Origin: Gemmata massiliana | Lineage (GTDB): Bacteria; Planctomycetota; Planctomycetia; Gemmatales; Gemmataceae | Assembly: GCF_901538265.1 (NCBI RefSeq) | Contig: NZ_LR593886.1 | Coordinates: 2,046,001 to 2,110,000, forward strand | Reading direction: 5' to 3' | DNA: 64,000 nucleotides | In this document: positions 49,374-59,741 of the stretch, one piece after another | Position numbering within the stretch: the first letter of the stretch is position 1 | How the letters are laid out: each line of letters opens with the position of its first letter | Notes under the pieces: model-generated | What the model was told of the DNA's origin: nothing | The model's database searches: none | The model's input: the letters and a program-made list of their open reading frames with translations, nothing else | Position numbers and translations under genes: made by a program

Positions 49374-49552
49374 CGGGGCACCTCGTGGGTGAGCCCCAGC
49401 GCCCTTCGCGTCGCGACCGGCGGGCTGGCAGATGAACAGCAGAAAAGTCTCTACCTGTTAACTACACCGAACGCGACCGAAGTGTTCAAAGAAGTGCGAT
49501 CGAGGTGTTGATCGCCCGGCGCCCGCGATCCACGCACTCGGTGTCAACCGAA

Positions 49553-49944
49553 CCCGAGTGGCGCAGGGAAAAATTGCTGGAGGCAGTGTTCGGGGTAACC
49601 CTCGTCGGATGAGATGCTCAATCCGGTGTGTCAGACCGACGCAGGTTTCGCACATGTGTCAGGTAAACGTAATTGCCGGCGCAACATGGCGGAATAACCG
49701 GGCAAAACGTCCTTTATGTACCACTAAAACGGGGAAGGCGCAAGCCTCACTCGCAGAACCCTTCGGGGGCGAAGGGTGACACTAACGGGCAATCTTGGTG
49801 GAACTGCGACGAGCCGAGGAGTGAGTCTGGCGAGCAGCTATTCCAGGCCATTCGGAAGTGGCGGCTCTCCGCCGGACGTGACCGCGCCGGTCCGGATGGG
49901 CTGACCTGGATACACCGTCAGCGCGAGGGAAAACGGAAAAAATG
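49553..49944. other. Intergenic beyond the element, no gene seen
   Basis: Short frames exist on both strands but none is convincing. The sequence 'aacccttcgggggcgaaggg' (49758-49777) contains a small hairpin. Confidence 0.5.
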
Positions 49945-50472
49945 TCAGCGGGGGGCGAGGTGACGGTGTAACCAGGCGCGGGCGAACTCCCAGGAGTGCT
50001 TGATCTCGTCCGGCGAAGTGTCCAGCGCCGCGGCGATCTCGGCCCAGTCGCTCCCGCCGAAGTACCGGAGGAGAACCACCCTCGCGGCCTGCGGGTCGTG
50101 CGCCGCGAGGCGGGTCAGGGCGTCGTCGAGGTCGAGCAACCCGTCGTCGAGCGGAATGACGGCCGGCCCGTCCCCGTCCAGGGAGACGCGGGTCCGCCCC
50201 CCGCCCCGCTTCAGCCGGCCCTTGTCGCGGGCGTAATTGAGGACGATCTGCCGCATGGCCTGAGCGGCCGTGCTGATGAAGTGCTCCCGACTCGCCCACG
50301 CGGCCGACCGACCGGCCAGGCGGAGGTACGCCTCGTGGACCAACCCTGTCGGCGTCAGGGTGCCCCGCGCCGCCGCGCCGCCGAGGTGCTGCCCCGCGAT
50401 CGCCCGGAGGTGTGTGTACACCTCCTGAAACAACGCGTCGGTTGGTGGGTTTTCGGCCGAATCTTGGGACAT
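49945..50472 (-). CDS. ECF-type RNA polymerase sigma factor
   Basis: A 175-residue sigma factor from ATG 50472. Region 2: 'EVYTHLRAIAGQHLGGAAAR' and 'TPTGLVHEAYLRLAGRSAAW'; region 4: 'HDPQAARVVLLRYFGGSDWA' and 'EIAAALDTSPDEIKHSWEFA'. The open frame extends far upstream, but that part lies antisense to the kinase gene and is not real. It is transcribed divergently from the TPR kinase, with starts 102 bp apart, so both promoters share one short control region. Confidence 0.9.
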   Translation of the reverse strand: MSQDSAENPPTDALFQEVYTHLRAIAGQHLGGAAARGTLTPTGLVHEAYLRLAGRSAAWASREHFISTAAQAMRQIVLNYARDKGRLKRGGGRTRVSLDGDGPAVIPLDDGLLDLDDALTRLAAHDPQAARVVLLRYFGGSDWAEIAAALDTSPDEIKHSWEFARAWLHRHLAPR

Positions 50473-50574
50473 GGTTAGAATCATACCCGGTACAATCCCC
50501 ACCAACAAGAACCGCCACGCCGACATGATCATCCTGTCTGTCAATTGACTGAAATTGATGCGAGGGTTTCCGCC

Positions 50575-53500
50575 GTGTCCGACAAGCACGCCGACAGTCA
50601 AGCGACGTTCCACCTGATCCGGAATGCGTTCCGGGCGGCGTACGCGGCCCCCGCGGCCGACCGTTCGGCCATTCTCGACCGGGAGTGCGCCGGCTCGGCC
50701 GACGCGAGAGAACAGGCCGAGGCGCTCCTCCGCTCGTTCGACGAGGCCGGGGACTTCCTCGGCGGTCGGGCCGACGATCCGCGCCGGTCGCCACCACCAC
50801 TCCCCGTCCCCGCGGCCGGCGGCGCGGTTCTGTCCGATCGGTACGTCCTCGTCCGCAGCCTCGGGGAGGGCGGCATGGGCGAGGTGTGGCTCGCCGAGCA
50901 GATGCACCCCGTCCGGCGGGCAGTGGCAGTGAAACTGTTGCGTCTCGGCTGCGCCGCCCCTCAAGCCGTCGGGCGGTTCGAGGTCGAGCGCCAGGCGCTG
51001 GCGTGGATGGACCACCCGAACATCGCCAAGGTGTTGGACGGCGGGACGGCCGACGACGGGCGGCCGTACCTCGTCATGGAACTGATCTCCGGCGAGCCGC
51101 TGGTGGGGTACTGCGACCGGCACCGCTTGGGCCTCACCCAGCGGCTCGACGTGTTTCGGCAGGTGTGCGCGGCGGTCCAGCACGCGCACCAGAAGGGGAT
51201 CATCCACCGCGACCTGAAGCCGTCCAACATCCTGGTCGAGGAGGTGGACGGGCAGCCGATCCCGAAGGTCATCGACTTCGGGCTGGCGAAGGTGTTCGCC
51301 CCCGACCGGCGGATCGGGGCCACCACCGCCCTCGGGATCGGGTCCGTCCTTGGGACGCCGCAGTACATGGCCCCGGAGCAACTGGACGCCGCCCCCACGG
51401 CGATCGACACGCGAGCCGACGTGTACGCCCTCGGGTGCGTGCTGTACGAACTCCTGACGGGCACGCCCCCGCTCACGGACGAGTGGCTCGCGGCGGCGAA
51501 TCTGGAGCAGGTGCTGGCCGAAATCCGCATGGGGGAGCCGCCGCGACCGAGCGACCGGGTGGCCAACTCCTCGTCGCTCCCGTCGTTCGACCACGACCGC
51601 CCCACCAGCCCGCGCGACCTCGCCCGCCGGCTCCGCAGCGACCTGGACCGAATCGTGCTGAAGGCGCTGGCGAAGGAACCGGCGCGGCGGTACGAGACGG
51701 CCAGCGCCCTGGGGGACGACGTCGGGCGGCACCTCCGCGGGGAGCCGGTTTCCGCGGTGCCCCCGACGCGCGGTTATCGGTTCCGCAAGTTCGTCCGCCG
51801 GAACAGGGGCCAGACCGTCGCCGCGGCGATTGTCGCGGTCTCGTTGCTGGCCGGCACGATCGGGACGGCGATCGGGATGATCCGCGCCGACAACCGCCGG
51901 ATCGACGCGGAACGCTCCGCGACGAAGGCGCGGGACGCGACGGCGGCCGAGGCCGAAGCCCGCCTCGACGCGGACCGACAGCGAATCCGGGTCGCGGCCG
52001 AAGCGGACGCGGCCGTTGCGGTCAACGACCTCCTCCTGAGCGACGGCGTGGGGCGGCTGGGGCGGTGGCACGAAGACGGGATAGACGGCAACGTCCGCGT
52101 CAACCCCAACCTCACCGTGCGGGAGGTGCTCGACCGGGCGGCCCTGAAGGTCGGGACGAAGTACGCCGACCGGCCCCGGACCGAAGCCGCCGTCCGCTAC
52201 ACCCTCGGGAGCGTGTACCACCAACTCGGCCACTGGGAAGCCGCGATCCCGCACCTGGAACGGGCCGCGGAACTCCACCGCACGCACCGGCCCGTGCTCT
52301 CGGTGGACCAAACGGACGGGCTGTACCTGCTCGGGATCGCCCACGACGAACTCTGCCACGCCGACCGTGCGAAGACGATCTTCCTCGAACTCGTCGCCGC
52401 CGAGCGGGGGTACTCGCCGCCCCGAAGCCTGTACCTCGTCCGGGCGCTGCAAGGGTTGGCCGAACTCTACCTCTACGAGGAGAACTTCGCGGAAGCCCTG
52501 GCGCTGTTGCGGGAGGCCCGTCCCCTAGCCGAGTCGGGCCTCGGGCCGAACCACTTCCGGACGTCCTTGGTCGATGCGGCCCTCGCCAGGCTCGACGCGC
52601 GAACGGGCAACCCGGCGCGAGCGAAGGCCCTGCTCCTGCAAGTCGCGGAGCGGCGAGCGAAGACCTTCGGCGAGGACCACCCGCACACACTCGGAGCCCG
52701 GTACGAACTTGCGGAACTCGCCCGGGAGTTCTCCGACCCCAAGCAGGCGCTCGCGCTCTACGAGCAGGAGCTCGGGCGGCAGAAAGCCGTGCTTGGGGCC
52801 GACCACCCCCTGACCCTCAAGACGATGTTCGGGTTAGCGTCGTGTCACAACCTACTGGGGCGGACCGACCTGGCCCTGGCGACCTACCGGGACGTTCAGC
52901 GAAGGTGGCGCAAAACCGCCGGCCCGACCGCACGAGAGACACTCGTCACCCTGAGCGGCTTGGCAGCTTGCCTGCACAAGAGCTGGGACGTCGACGCCTC
53001 GACCGAGGCGTCCCGCGAGGTGTACGCGGGTCTGCGTGTGTCGCTCGGCCCCGGTCACCCGCAGACGGCCCTGGCCGCGTACAACCTCGCGAACATGTAC
53101 TTCGACGTGGGGCGGTTCGACCAGGCCATTCCGCTCTACCGCGCCGCGGAGGGGTATCTATTACCGCCCCGGAATCGGAACACCCGCCAGGCCATCATCC
53201 TCATCACGAAGTTGGCACTCTGCTACGAGCGAGAGCGGATGTACGAGGACGGTCGAGACCGCCTGCGCGAGTATCTCAGCGTCGTCCAACTCCGCCCAGA
53301 TGTGCGGGGTCAGGAACGGCTCAGCTTATTGTTCTCGCTGGCGGAGGCCCTGAACCGCCTACGGGGGTACGCTGACGTGGAAGCCGCCCTACGGGACTGC
53401 ATCCGGGACTACCCGCCGGACGCCAAGTCGCCGGTGGCGTTGGTGCAAAGCCAACTCGGGGTCGCGCTGCTCGGCCAGGGAAAGTGCGCCGAAGCGGAGC

Positions 53501-53700
53501 CGGTGTTGCTCGCCGCGTACGAAGACCTGGACCGCCTGGAACGGGGCGACCGCGCGCGCGGAGCGTTTTACCGCGCGCAACGGATGGAACTCGGCGCGCA
53601 AATCGTCGCGCTATACGCCGCCCGGAATCAGCCGTCGGCTGTGGCCGAATGGCGAGCGAAAGTGCCCTGCGAACTCGCCCCCGCCCCCCGCCCGCGGTAG
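50575..53700 (+). CDS. Ser/Thr protein kinase with TPR (kinesin-light-chain-like) tail
   Basis: About 1,041 residues from GTG 50575 with 'gaggg' at good spacing; a TTG at 50545 is the longer alternative. Kinase domain roughly residues 80-360: 'LGEGGMGEVWLAEQ', 'VAVKLLRLG', 'IIHRDLKPSNILVEEV', 'VIDFGLAKVF' and 'GTPQYMAPEQ' all intact. Membrane helix near residue 420 ('VAAAIVAVSLLAGTIGTAIG'), then TPR repeats ('TLGARYELAELAREFSDPKQ', 'YNLANMYFDVGRFDQAIPLY') to the end. It pairs with the divergent ECF sigma factor. Confidence 0.9.
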   Translation: MSDKHADSQATFHLIRNAFRAAYAAPAADRSAILDRECAGSADAREQAEALLRSFDEAGDFLGGRADDPRRSPPPLPVPAAGGAVLSDRYVLVRSLGEGGMGEVWLAEQMHPVRRAVAVKLLRLGCAAPQAVGRFEVERQALAWMDHPNIAKVLDGGTADDGRPYLVMELISGEPLVGYCDRHRLGLTQRLDVFRQVCAAVQHAHQKGIIHRDLKPSNILVEEVDGQPIPKVIDFGLAKVFAPDRRIGATTALGIGSVLGTPQYMAPEQLDAAPTAIDTRADVYALGCVLYELLTGTPPLTDEWLAAANLEQVLAEIRMGEPPRPSDRVANSSSLPSFDHDRPTSPRDLARRLRSDLDRIVLKALAKEPARRYETASALGDDVGRHLRGEPVSAVPPTRGYRFRKFVRRNRGQTVAAAIVAVSLLAGTIGTAIGMIRADNRRIDAERSATKARDATAAEAEARLDADRQRIRVAAEADAAVAVNDLLLSDGVGRLGRWHEDGIDGNVRVNPNLTVREVLDRAALKVGTKYADRPRTEAAVRYTLGSVYHQLGHWEAAIPHLERAAELHRTHRPVLSVDQTDGLYLLGIAHDELCHADRAKTIFLELVAAERGYSPPRSLYLVRALQGLAELYLYEENFAEALALLREARPLAESGLGPNHFRTSLVDAALARLDARTGNPARAKALLLQVAERRAKTFGEDHPHTLGARYELAELAREFSDPKQALALYEQELGRQKAVLGADHPLTLKTMFGLASCHNLLGRTDLALATYRDVQRRWRKTAGPTARETLVTLSGLAACLHKSWDVDASTEASREVYAGLRVSLGPGHPQTALAAYNLANMYFDVGRFDQAIPLYRAAEGYLLPPRNRNTRQAIILITKLALCYERERMYEDGRDRLREYLSVVQLRPDVRGQERLSLLFSLAEALNRLRGYADVEAALRDCIRDYPPDAKSPVALVQSQLGVALLGQGKCAEAEPVLLAAYEDLDRLERGDRARGAFYRAQRMELGAQIVALYAARNQPSAVAEWRAKVPCELAPAPRPR

Positions 53701-53810
53701 CGCGGCATCAGGGCGTGGGCGCTCTCGCCCGGCGCGGGCAACTCCGGGAGCAACTCGGCCGCGGTTCGGGCGGCGCGGCGGTACCGGGCCTTGTGCGGCG
53801 TCGCGTGGGC

Positions 53811-53994
53811 CGGCAGGTGCTGACCCGCCTGGCGGCCCACGCGACGCAGTGGCGGCCCAGGTCGTGCTGCTCCGGTGCTTCGGCGGGGCCGACTGGGCGG
53901 AGATCGCCGCCACCTGGGCGTGCCGGCGGACGAGGTCAAGCACTCCTGGGCGTTCGCCCTCACCTGGCTGCGGTGCGAGCTCGATTCATTTTGA
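53811..53994 (+). pseudogene. ECF sigma factor relic (region 4)
   Basis: Three short frames together spell the end of an ECF sigma factor: 'LTRLAAHATQ', 'QVVLLRCFGGADWAEIAATW', then 'VPADEVKHSWAFALTWLRCE' to a stop at 53994, close to the sigma factor at 49945. Regions 2 and 3 are absent. On the minus strand at about 53700-53830, 'YRRAARTAAELLPELPAPGE' looks like a fragment of another gene. Confidence 0.6.
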
Positions 53995-54102
53995 TTTTTT
54001 TCCGCCCCGCCCTGCGCCGACGGTGTATCTAGTACGACCGCGTTCGCGGACGCGGTCATGTCTTCGCCCCGACACCGCGAGTCATACCAAGGGAGTACTG
54101 CG

Positions 54103-55281
54103 ATGCGCTTTAACACGAGGTCCGGCGAAAAACGGAATGGAGTGGCGCGTAAGAACGGCGTGCGACTGGGGGTCGAGAACCTGGAGCGGCGCGACAACCC
54201 CGCACCGTACGCAACGGGTGCGGCTGCAGGGGGCGCGCCGCACGTGCAGGTGTTCGATGGCAGCGGGGCGGTAATCCGCTCGTTCTACGCGTACGACGCA
54301 TCGTTCACCGGCGGCGTGCGGGTGGCGATGGCGGACCTGAACGGCGGGGGGACTCCCGACCTGATCACCGCCCCCGGACCGGGCGGCGGGCCGGAAATCC
54401 GCATCTTCAGCGGCGAGTCGGGGTACACCCAGCAGATCGCCGACTACTTCGCGTTCGACTCGAGCGACCGGGGTGGTGTGTACGTGGCGGCGGGCGACGT
54501 CAACGGCGACGGGTTCGGTGACGTGGTCGTGTCCGGGTTCGACCGCGCGAGCATGTCTGCCAAAGTGCGGGTGTTCAGCGCGTTCCTCAGCCAGATGCTG
54601 CCCAGTGGCATCCAGGACTACAACCCGTGGGGGACGGGGAACAACTACGTCCCCGGGTTCCCGGTGGCGGTCGGGGACACGGACGGGAACGACGGACACT
54701 CGGAGATCATCGTCGGCAACCCGGGCGGCAACTACAATGTTCACACGGATTACTTCGGCTACGTTGCGACGACCGGACAATACGACCGGGTCCGAGTCGA
54801 GGACCCGCCGGACGCGAAAGTCTACGACTACTTCACCGCGAGTGTCGAACAGAATCTCGACTTCGGCTTGTTCTCGTCCAGCCAGCCCGTCTTCGTCACC
54901 CCGCCGCCGCTTAACTTCATCTACAACTATCAGACGCAGTACAACCAGCCGGTGATGGTCGGGGCCGGGGACATCGACGGGGACGGGAAGGCCGACGTCG
55001 TCGCCGGGGCGTCGTCCACGACGAGTCTGGCCAGCAAACTGTTCTACAAGCGCACCACCACGAACGCGATCAGCTCGTTCAACCCGTTCGGCTCCTCGAA
55101 CGGGACCGTCTCGGTCGCCGTTCGAAACATCGACGGGTTGGGGACGGCCGAGGTCCTCGTCGGTTCGGGCGCGGGCATCGCCTCGGCTGTCAACGTCTAC
55201 AACTACAGCTGGGGCAACTTAGGCCTGCTGCGAACTCAATCGCCCTACGGCGGTTTCAACGGCGGCGTGTGGGTCGGCTGA
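54103..55281 (+). CDS. VCBS/FG-GAP repeat surface protein
   Basis: A 392-residue protein from ATG 54103 with 'gggag' upstream. 'LGVENLERRDNPAP' near residue 25 is the planctomycete 'LExLExRxxPA' export signature. The rest is FG-GAP/VCBS beta-propeller repeats with Ca-binding loops: 'MADLNGGGTPDLITAPGPGG', 'AAGDVNGDGFGDVVVSGF' and 'GAGDIDGDGKADVVAGASS'. Such integrin-like propellers act outside the cell in adhesion or matrix assembly. It belongs to the same class as the giant protein at 25-29.5 kb. Confidence 0.88.
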   Translation: MRFNTRSGEKRNGVARKNGVRLGVENLERRDNPAPYATGAAAGGAPHVQVFDGSGAVIRSFYAYDASFTGGVRVAMADLNGGGTPDLITAPGPGGGPEIRIFSGESGYTQQIADYFAFDSSDRGGVYVAAGDVNGDGFGDVVVSGFDRASMSAKVRVFSAFLSQMLPSGIQDYNPWGTGNNYVPGFPVAVGDTDGNDGHSEIIVGNPGGNYNVHTDYFGYVATTGQYDRVRVEDPPDAKVYDYFTASVEQNLDFGLFSSSQPVFVTPPPLNFIYNYQTQYNQPVMVGAGDIDGDGKADVVAGASSTTSLASKLFYKRTTTNAISSFNPFGSSNGTVSVAVRNIDGLGTAEVLVGSGAGIASAVNVYNYSWGNLGLLRTQSPYGGFNGGVWVG

Positions 55282-55964
55282 GCGGCGAACGGAATGCTTC
55301 CGTTCGTCCCCAACTCGGCCCGGAGGGACGACCCACCGGGCCTGAGTTGCCCGCCGCCCGGCCGACGGTCTACGTGTCGGGAAAGAACGGCACGGTCGAG
55401 GCGTTCCAGCGGGCGACCGACGGTAGCCGCTGTCCAGCAAAGGCAGACCGATCCAGATGGCATGTTGTCAACGGGCGAATCCGGCGACCTGCATCATCGG
55501 CGTCGCCCCGCCATCAGGTGCAACACGTGTCCGATAAGTCTCGGTATGCCCCGTGACCCGACTGGCGGCTCTGGGAAGGACTATCCGAATTCTGTACACT
55601 AGAGGGCGAAAACGGTTCCGCACCTGCCGAAATTCAGGAGAGACCTGAGCGGTGCGCGCGTCAGTCACCTCGACCTTGGGCTTCAAAACGGGTGAACGGA
55701 ACCCGGCCAAGGCGGCGCGCTCACCGTCGGCAGAGCAGGTCGGCAGTGCGCGCCAGAATGCGCTCCGTGGCGGAATGCAACAGAGACATTCCGCACGCTC
55801 CTGACGAGAGCCGCGTCCCGACGCGCCCATGGTTCTCACGGCCCATGTTCGAAGTTTCACTCGGGGCTGAGCGGTATGGTCCTGTGAACTCGGCGGGACC
55901 CCTGTCCCAACACAAAACGCACATCCCCGCACGCCACAACACCGGCTCACGAGTTCGTATCTCA
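55282..55964. other. Intergenic, no gene recognised
   Basis: Short frames only. 'RPTVYVSGKNGTVEAFQRAT' on the plus strand (about 55358-55420) may be a leftover of a repeat protein. Confidence 0.45.
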
Positions 55965-56246
55965 TTCGGGCCTCGAGACGAACCCGGTGTTAACCCGTGT
56001 GTCGGTCTCTGCGCGAGACTCCGAGACTTTTCCGAAGAGAAATTCGGGGTCCGAGATGAAACGCTAGGGTTCGGCTCGAACCCCGAAATGTCTCGCTCGA
56101 ACCCGAGACTTTTGCCGCGATTGGAATATGGGCCAAAGTGCCTGAAAACGTGCAGAAAACGACGGCAGCCGGGAGCACTCACTCCCGGCGGTGCGCGTAA
56201 ACCCCTGTGTGCGATTATTCCGCACCTGCTGACTCAGCTCCCCGAG
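55965..56246 (-). repeat. Dispersed repeat, copy 2
   Basis: Inverted counterpart of 24736-25013. The hairpin region lies at about 56045-56087; its loop reads 'acgctaggg' on the plus strand, so relative to the repeat's own direction it is reversed compared with copy 1, and the stem is less perfect. The core 'gttaaca' (complement) is at about 55988. Confidence 0.8.
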
Positions 56247-56926
56247 CACAACACTCCTCGAACTTCAAAGGCTCTGCACGCGCGAGACTTTTCAACCCGG
56301 CACCCCTTTCAACCGCCGGAAATCGTAGAGCTTCATGAGAAGTGGGTGGGGATGTGCGTTGTTAAGCGACCGTGAGTTCGGATCGCACTCGCGGTCCGAG
56401 ATGGACACTCCTCGAACCTCTTGCACTCGCGCGTGTTAACCGGCGAGTCCGATTGTCGTGTCTGAAAAACTGACACCCATTTCCGGTTTACACGCGAGAG
56501 ACATCGAGAGCGCAGTGCAACCCGGCGAACCGGTATCCGTTGAGCGAGTCGCAAGCTACCGGCCGGTAACGTGTCGAAAGTCGCTCGGCGGGTTCCTCAA
56601 GCACTACTACCGTGCCACCTGACGCATCTCTCGACCACTCCTTGCTCGTGACATCCGGTCGTCACTGCTCGGCGGTGAGCCGGGCCCGCACGCACCGCAC
56701 GATCGATTCGGTACCACCGAATGCCCAGCGAGGCGATCCCGGCTCGGTTTTTGGGACATTGACCGCGCCTGCGGGCCTCGATCAACCCCTTCCACGGCCG
56801 CTATTTACCGTGGTCAAGGCTTTTGCATTTGCACAGGACGGGTACTTCATCCGGCTGTACAACGAATCCCGACCGTAGGCCATTATCCAATATTTGCACA
56901 GGAAGGTGCTTAGTTTTTCAGCACAA
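56247..56926. other. Intergenic with a 26-bp dispersed repeat
   Basis: Positions 56394-56419 match 10563-10588 (complement) without mismatch over 26 bp; a related core sits at about 56250. No gene or ribosome site is convincing. The region ends at the 3' end of the WD40 pseudogene. Confidence 0.5.
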
Positions 56927-59439
56927 TCACTTCTTGCGGCGTTCGAGGGCGGCTCGGGCTTTGGTGGTAAGCAGCGCACCGTCGGCGCCACCTGCCCAAA
57001 CTTTGAGGAGCTTCTCCGCCTCCGGTGTGCCGATCCACACAACGGCTTCTACAGTTCGTACTACACGGCGGTCGTCCGGCCCGAGTATAGCCCCGTCCAC
57101 CAACCTGAGCAACTCGCCCACGCGCTGCGCACCTTCGGGCGACTTTGGCGCCTTCATGTACACCCGCATCACGGGCGCAGCGAGTCGCCCGAGCTTCTTC
57201 AACTCGGTCATCGCAGCTTCGCGTGTTGGAAAATCCTCCGAGGTGAGGTCGGTGAGCAGCGCGGCGAGGCGCTTCGCGTCCACTGCTGGAACGGCCGCGA
57301 GCTTCGACTTCAACAGCGCCACGCCTGTGTCCTCGGACGTGAGGATGGTTCGCAGTGCGACGAATCCGATCCTCGCGTCGTTAGAGGCCAGCGTAACCCA
57401 CGCCTTTTCCAGAGCCGGACCGTCAGTTGCCACCGGTTCGCCGAGTTTCGTGACGTCCCAGACCGAAAGACCGCCGTCCGGTCCTGCGATAGCAAGTAAC
57501 CGACAATCCGGAGACCACGTGAGCGCGTCCCAGTCACGCGGTGCAGACCACAATAAAGAGGGGTCGCGAGTGAACGCCGGGAAACGCGCCCGAACCTGCC
57601 AAGTCGCCGCTTCAACGATGACAACCCCAAGCGGATAAGATGCGATCGCCAGTGATCGGCCGTCCGGCGAAAAGCTGGCGGCAGTTACCTTCCCGACACC
57701 CGAAATTGGGAATGTACCGACTCGGCGCCGGTATCCCGTATCCCAGATCGAGAGCACATGCGATGCACCTGAAACTTCCGTAGCGTTGCGGGCATTGCGA
57801 ACGCCGCAGATCGCCAAGAGGCGCCCGCCCGGTGAAAATGTCAAGACATTGACCGATTGATCGACCTCAATTAGACGCACCTTTTCTGAGGTGTTCCCGG
57901 TGTCCGCGAGGATGATTGGTGTGTGGGGGCGTCGCAGCCCCCGAAGGGGGGGATCTCCGGGGCACCGGACTGGGCCAATCGACCCGAAGGATCGATTGCG
58001 TTCGGGTGCCTCCCGAATTGCCAGTGATGGGGGCAGTGTTCGCTTGGCAGTGCGAGGCGCCACTTCTCCCGACTGTCGGCAAGGTCGCGAACGACCAATA
58101 CACCATCCGCGTAGTCAGCGACGTGAAGGCCATCGCGCAGGAACTAGGCCCCAGCTGCCGGATCGGTGGTGGATTGTGTTTTGAGTCGAATTCCGCGTTC
58201 GGACCCGGTGCGGAAGTTCCACGAAGTGAGGGTATCTCCAACCTCTGCGAACTCAAGGTGTTGTCCTGTCGTCCGAAATGTGGCTCCACGAAGCCAGTTA
58301 ATTCCAGCGGGTAATCGAACTCGGTCATGTAACTTTCCTGCCTGCGGATCCCAAGTGTGGACGAACCCATTGGCTAATCCGACCAACTTTCCGTCCGTGG
58401 TGAGCTGAAACCGTTCGATAGGGCCGAGCAGGGTGGTGTTCGTGAATTTGGGTTTGTCGGTCGCGACATCCCACGCGAGTACCGAGCGTGACGGGGACCA
58501 ACGCTCACCGACTTGCACGTACAATGTTTTGCCATCAGGACTGAACACCGCGAGCGGAGGCTCACGTCCAGCGGGCGCACGAGCAAACAACCGACCGCTT
58601 CTCGAATCCCGTACTTCCCAATCCCCGACTGGAAGCGAGTCGGCCACTCATTTGATTGCACCGCCCGCGCGAATGTATTCGCCATATGGGGCGAAGATCA
58701 CACGTCCAGTCGCCAGTTGCTTGTCAAAAATAGTGCGTCTAACTTTCTTGGCAAGATCGATCAATTCCAAAGACCAACCTTCCGTTCGCCGTGCCCAAAC
58801 AACTAATTCCTTTCCGTCCGAAGTGCAAGCAGCAGTGAATTGGTCTGCGCTCATGTTGGCAATCTCGCACCGAAGTTTACCAGACGGAAGGTCGTAAACC
58901 CGGATGGTTCCATTTTTGGCGCTCGTGATGAACAACCGCCCGTCGAAGCCAAACTCTGTTCCGTATTCTCGGAGCAGGTCAGGCGGGTTAATTTCTAGCG
59001 ATTTACCCGTATCCGTCGCATAGAGGGTGCATGCCTTGTCCTGACAGAAGAGCCACTTCCTGTCCCGGCTCCAGATAAATCTCGAGGGCATTTGACCAGG
59101 CTCATCCGGATCCAAGGGAAGCGCCCAGGCGCGACCGACCTGAACTTCTCGTCCCGTGCCAGGGTCAACAACATGGAAAACAAGAGATTTCTTCGTCCCC
59201 GTCTGAGTCACAAACCTGAGTCCATCGGACTCAAGGACCAGTTGTCCAGAATCGCCTTCTATCCAAGCAAACTCTTTACCTCGATCGAGAGGCACGTATT
59301 GGGTGAGCAACCGACCGGTTCCTGAATCCCAAATACAGATCTCTCTGTACTTTCCGCAACTTTCTACATCCGCAGTGCATAGCAGATTGCCGGGCACTTC
59401 GGCCAATGATCGCTTTCGCGTTGCTGTTAGTGTGAGTGC
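56927..59439 (-). pseudogene. WD40 repeat protein, 5' truncated, with two in-frame stops and a frameshift
   Basis: From about 59439 the minus strand encodes a WD40 protein: 'ICIWDSGTGRLLTQYVPLD', then a TGA at 58648, then in the same frame 'VGDWEVRDSRSGRLFARAPA', a TAG at 58144, same frame again 'ADGVLVVRDLADSREKWRLA', and a frame change at about 57940. The rest ('VNVLTFSPGGRLLAICG', '[17 protein letters not shown]') ends with a helical HEAT-like tail ('LTSEDFPTREAAMTELKKLG') at 56927. No kinase or sigma domain precedes it; the N-terminus stops where the 94-residue gene ends. Substitution-type stops mark this as a true pseudogene rather than only sequencing error. Confidence 0.8.
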
Positions 59440-59724
59440 TCAGCCGAGGTTGATCGGCCTCGATTTCCGGATCAGGTCGCCTTCGATGTCGTAGTCCAAC
59501 TCCCGCTCCCGACGAATGCGGAGGAAGTGCTCGATCGCCTCTTCCAACGGCATGTCGTCTTTCTGCCACAGCATGGCCCCGGTGCGGTCTTTCGACTCGA
59601 CCCAGTAATTGAGGTTCTCCAGTTGGCCCACTTCCAACATCCCGGCGAACCCGATGTAGAACCCGGCGCCCATCCGGAGCCGCGCCCGGAGGGCCGCCGC
59701 GAGCTCGTCGTCGGGAACTACCAT
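59440..59724 (-). CDS. Small hypothetical acidic protein
   Basis: A 94-residue protein from ATG 59724 with 'gagg' upstream: 'LGAGFYIGFAGMLEVGQLEN' style mid part ('MGAGFYIGFAGMLEVGQLEN' is what I read), then 'KDRTGAMLWQKDDMPLEEAI' and a charged end. Not recognised. It starts 18 bp from the left end of the neighbouring transposon, and its stop abuts the truncated WD40 frame, so it may have arrived with the transposon. Confidence 0.55.
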   Translation of the reverse strand: MVVPDDELAAALRARLRMGAGFYIGFAGMLEVGQLENLNYWVESKDRTGAMLWQKDDMPLEEAIEHFLRIRRERELDYDIEGDLIRKSRPINLG

Positions 59725-59741
59725 CGGATGCCTCGGGCCTG

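Larger units (their letters stand above)
48651..49552 (-). repeat. Right inverted arm of the mobile element
   Basis: Inverted counterpart of 37335-38195; matching to that arm runs from the DUF2924 stop (48651) out to about 49502. The truncated copy at 34169 matches this arm out to 49552, so the natural outer limit may be near there. The outer motif with core 'gttaaca' lies at 49456-49486 (complement). Confidence 0.85.

Noticed and set aside
37335..49552. Prophage
   Set aside because: No capsid, portal, terminase, tail or lysis gene was recognised; only replication, recombination and regulatory genes are present.
50473..52452. Upstream extension of the 49.9-kb sigma factor frame to about 835 codons
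   Set aside because: The extension lies antisense to the TPR kinase gene; the sigma domain begins at ATG 50472.
55692..56375. 227-codon plus-strand frame
   Set aside because: It overlaps the dispersed repeat and has no ribosome site, family or normal composition.
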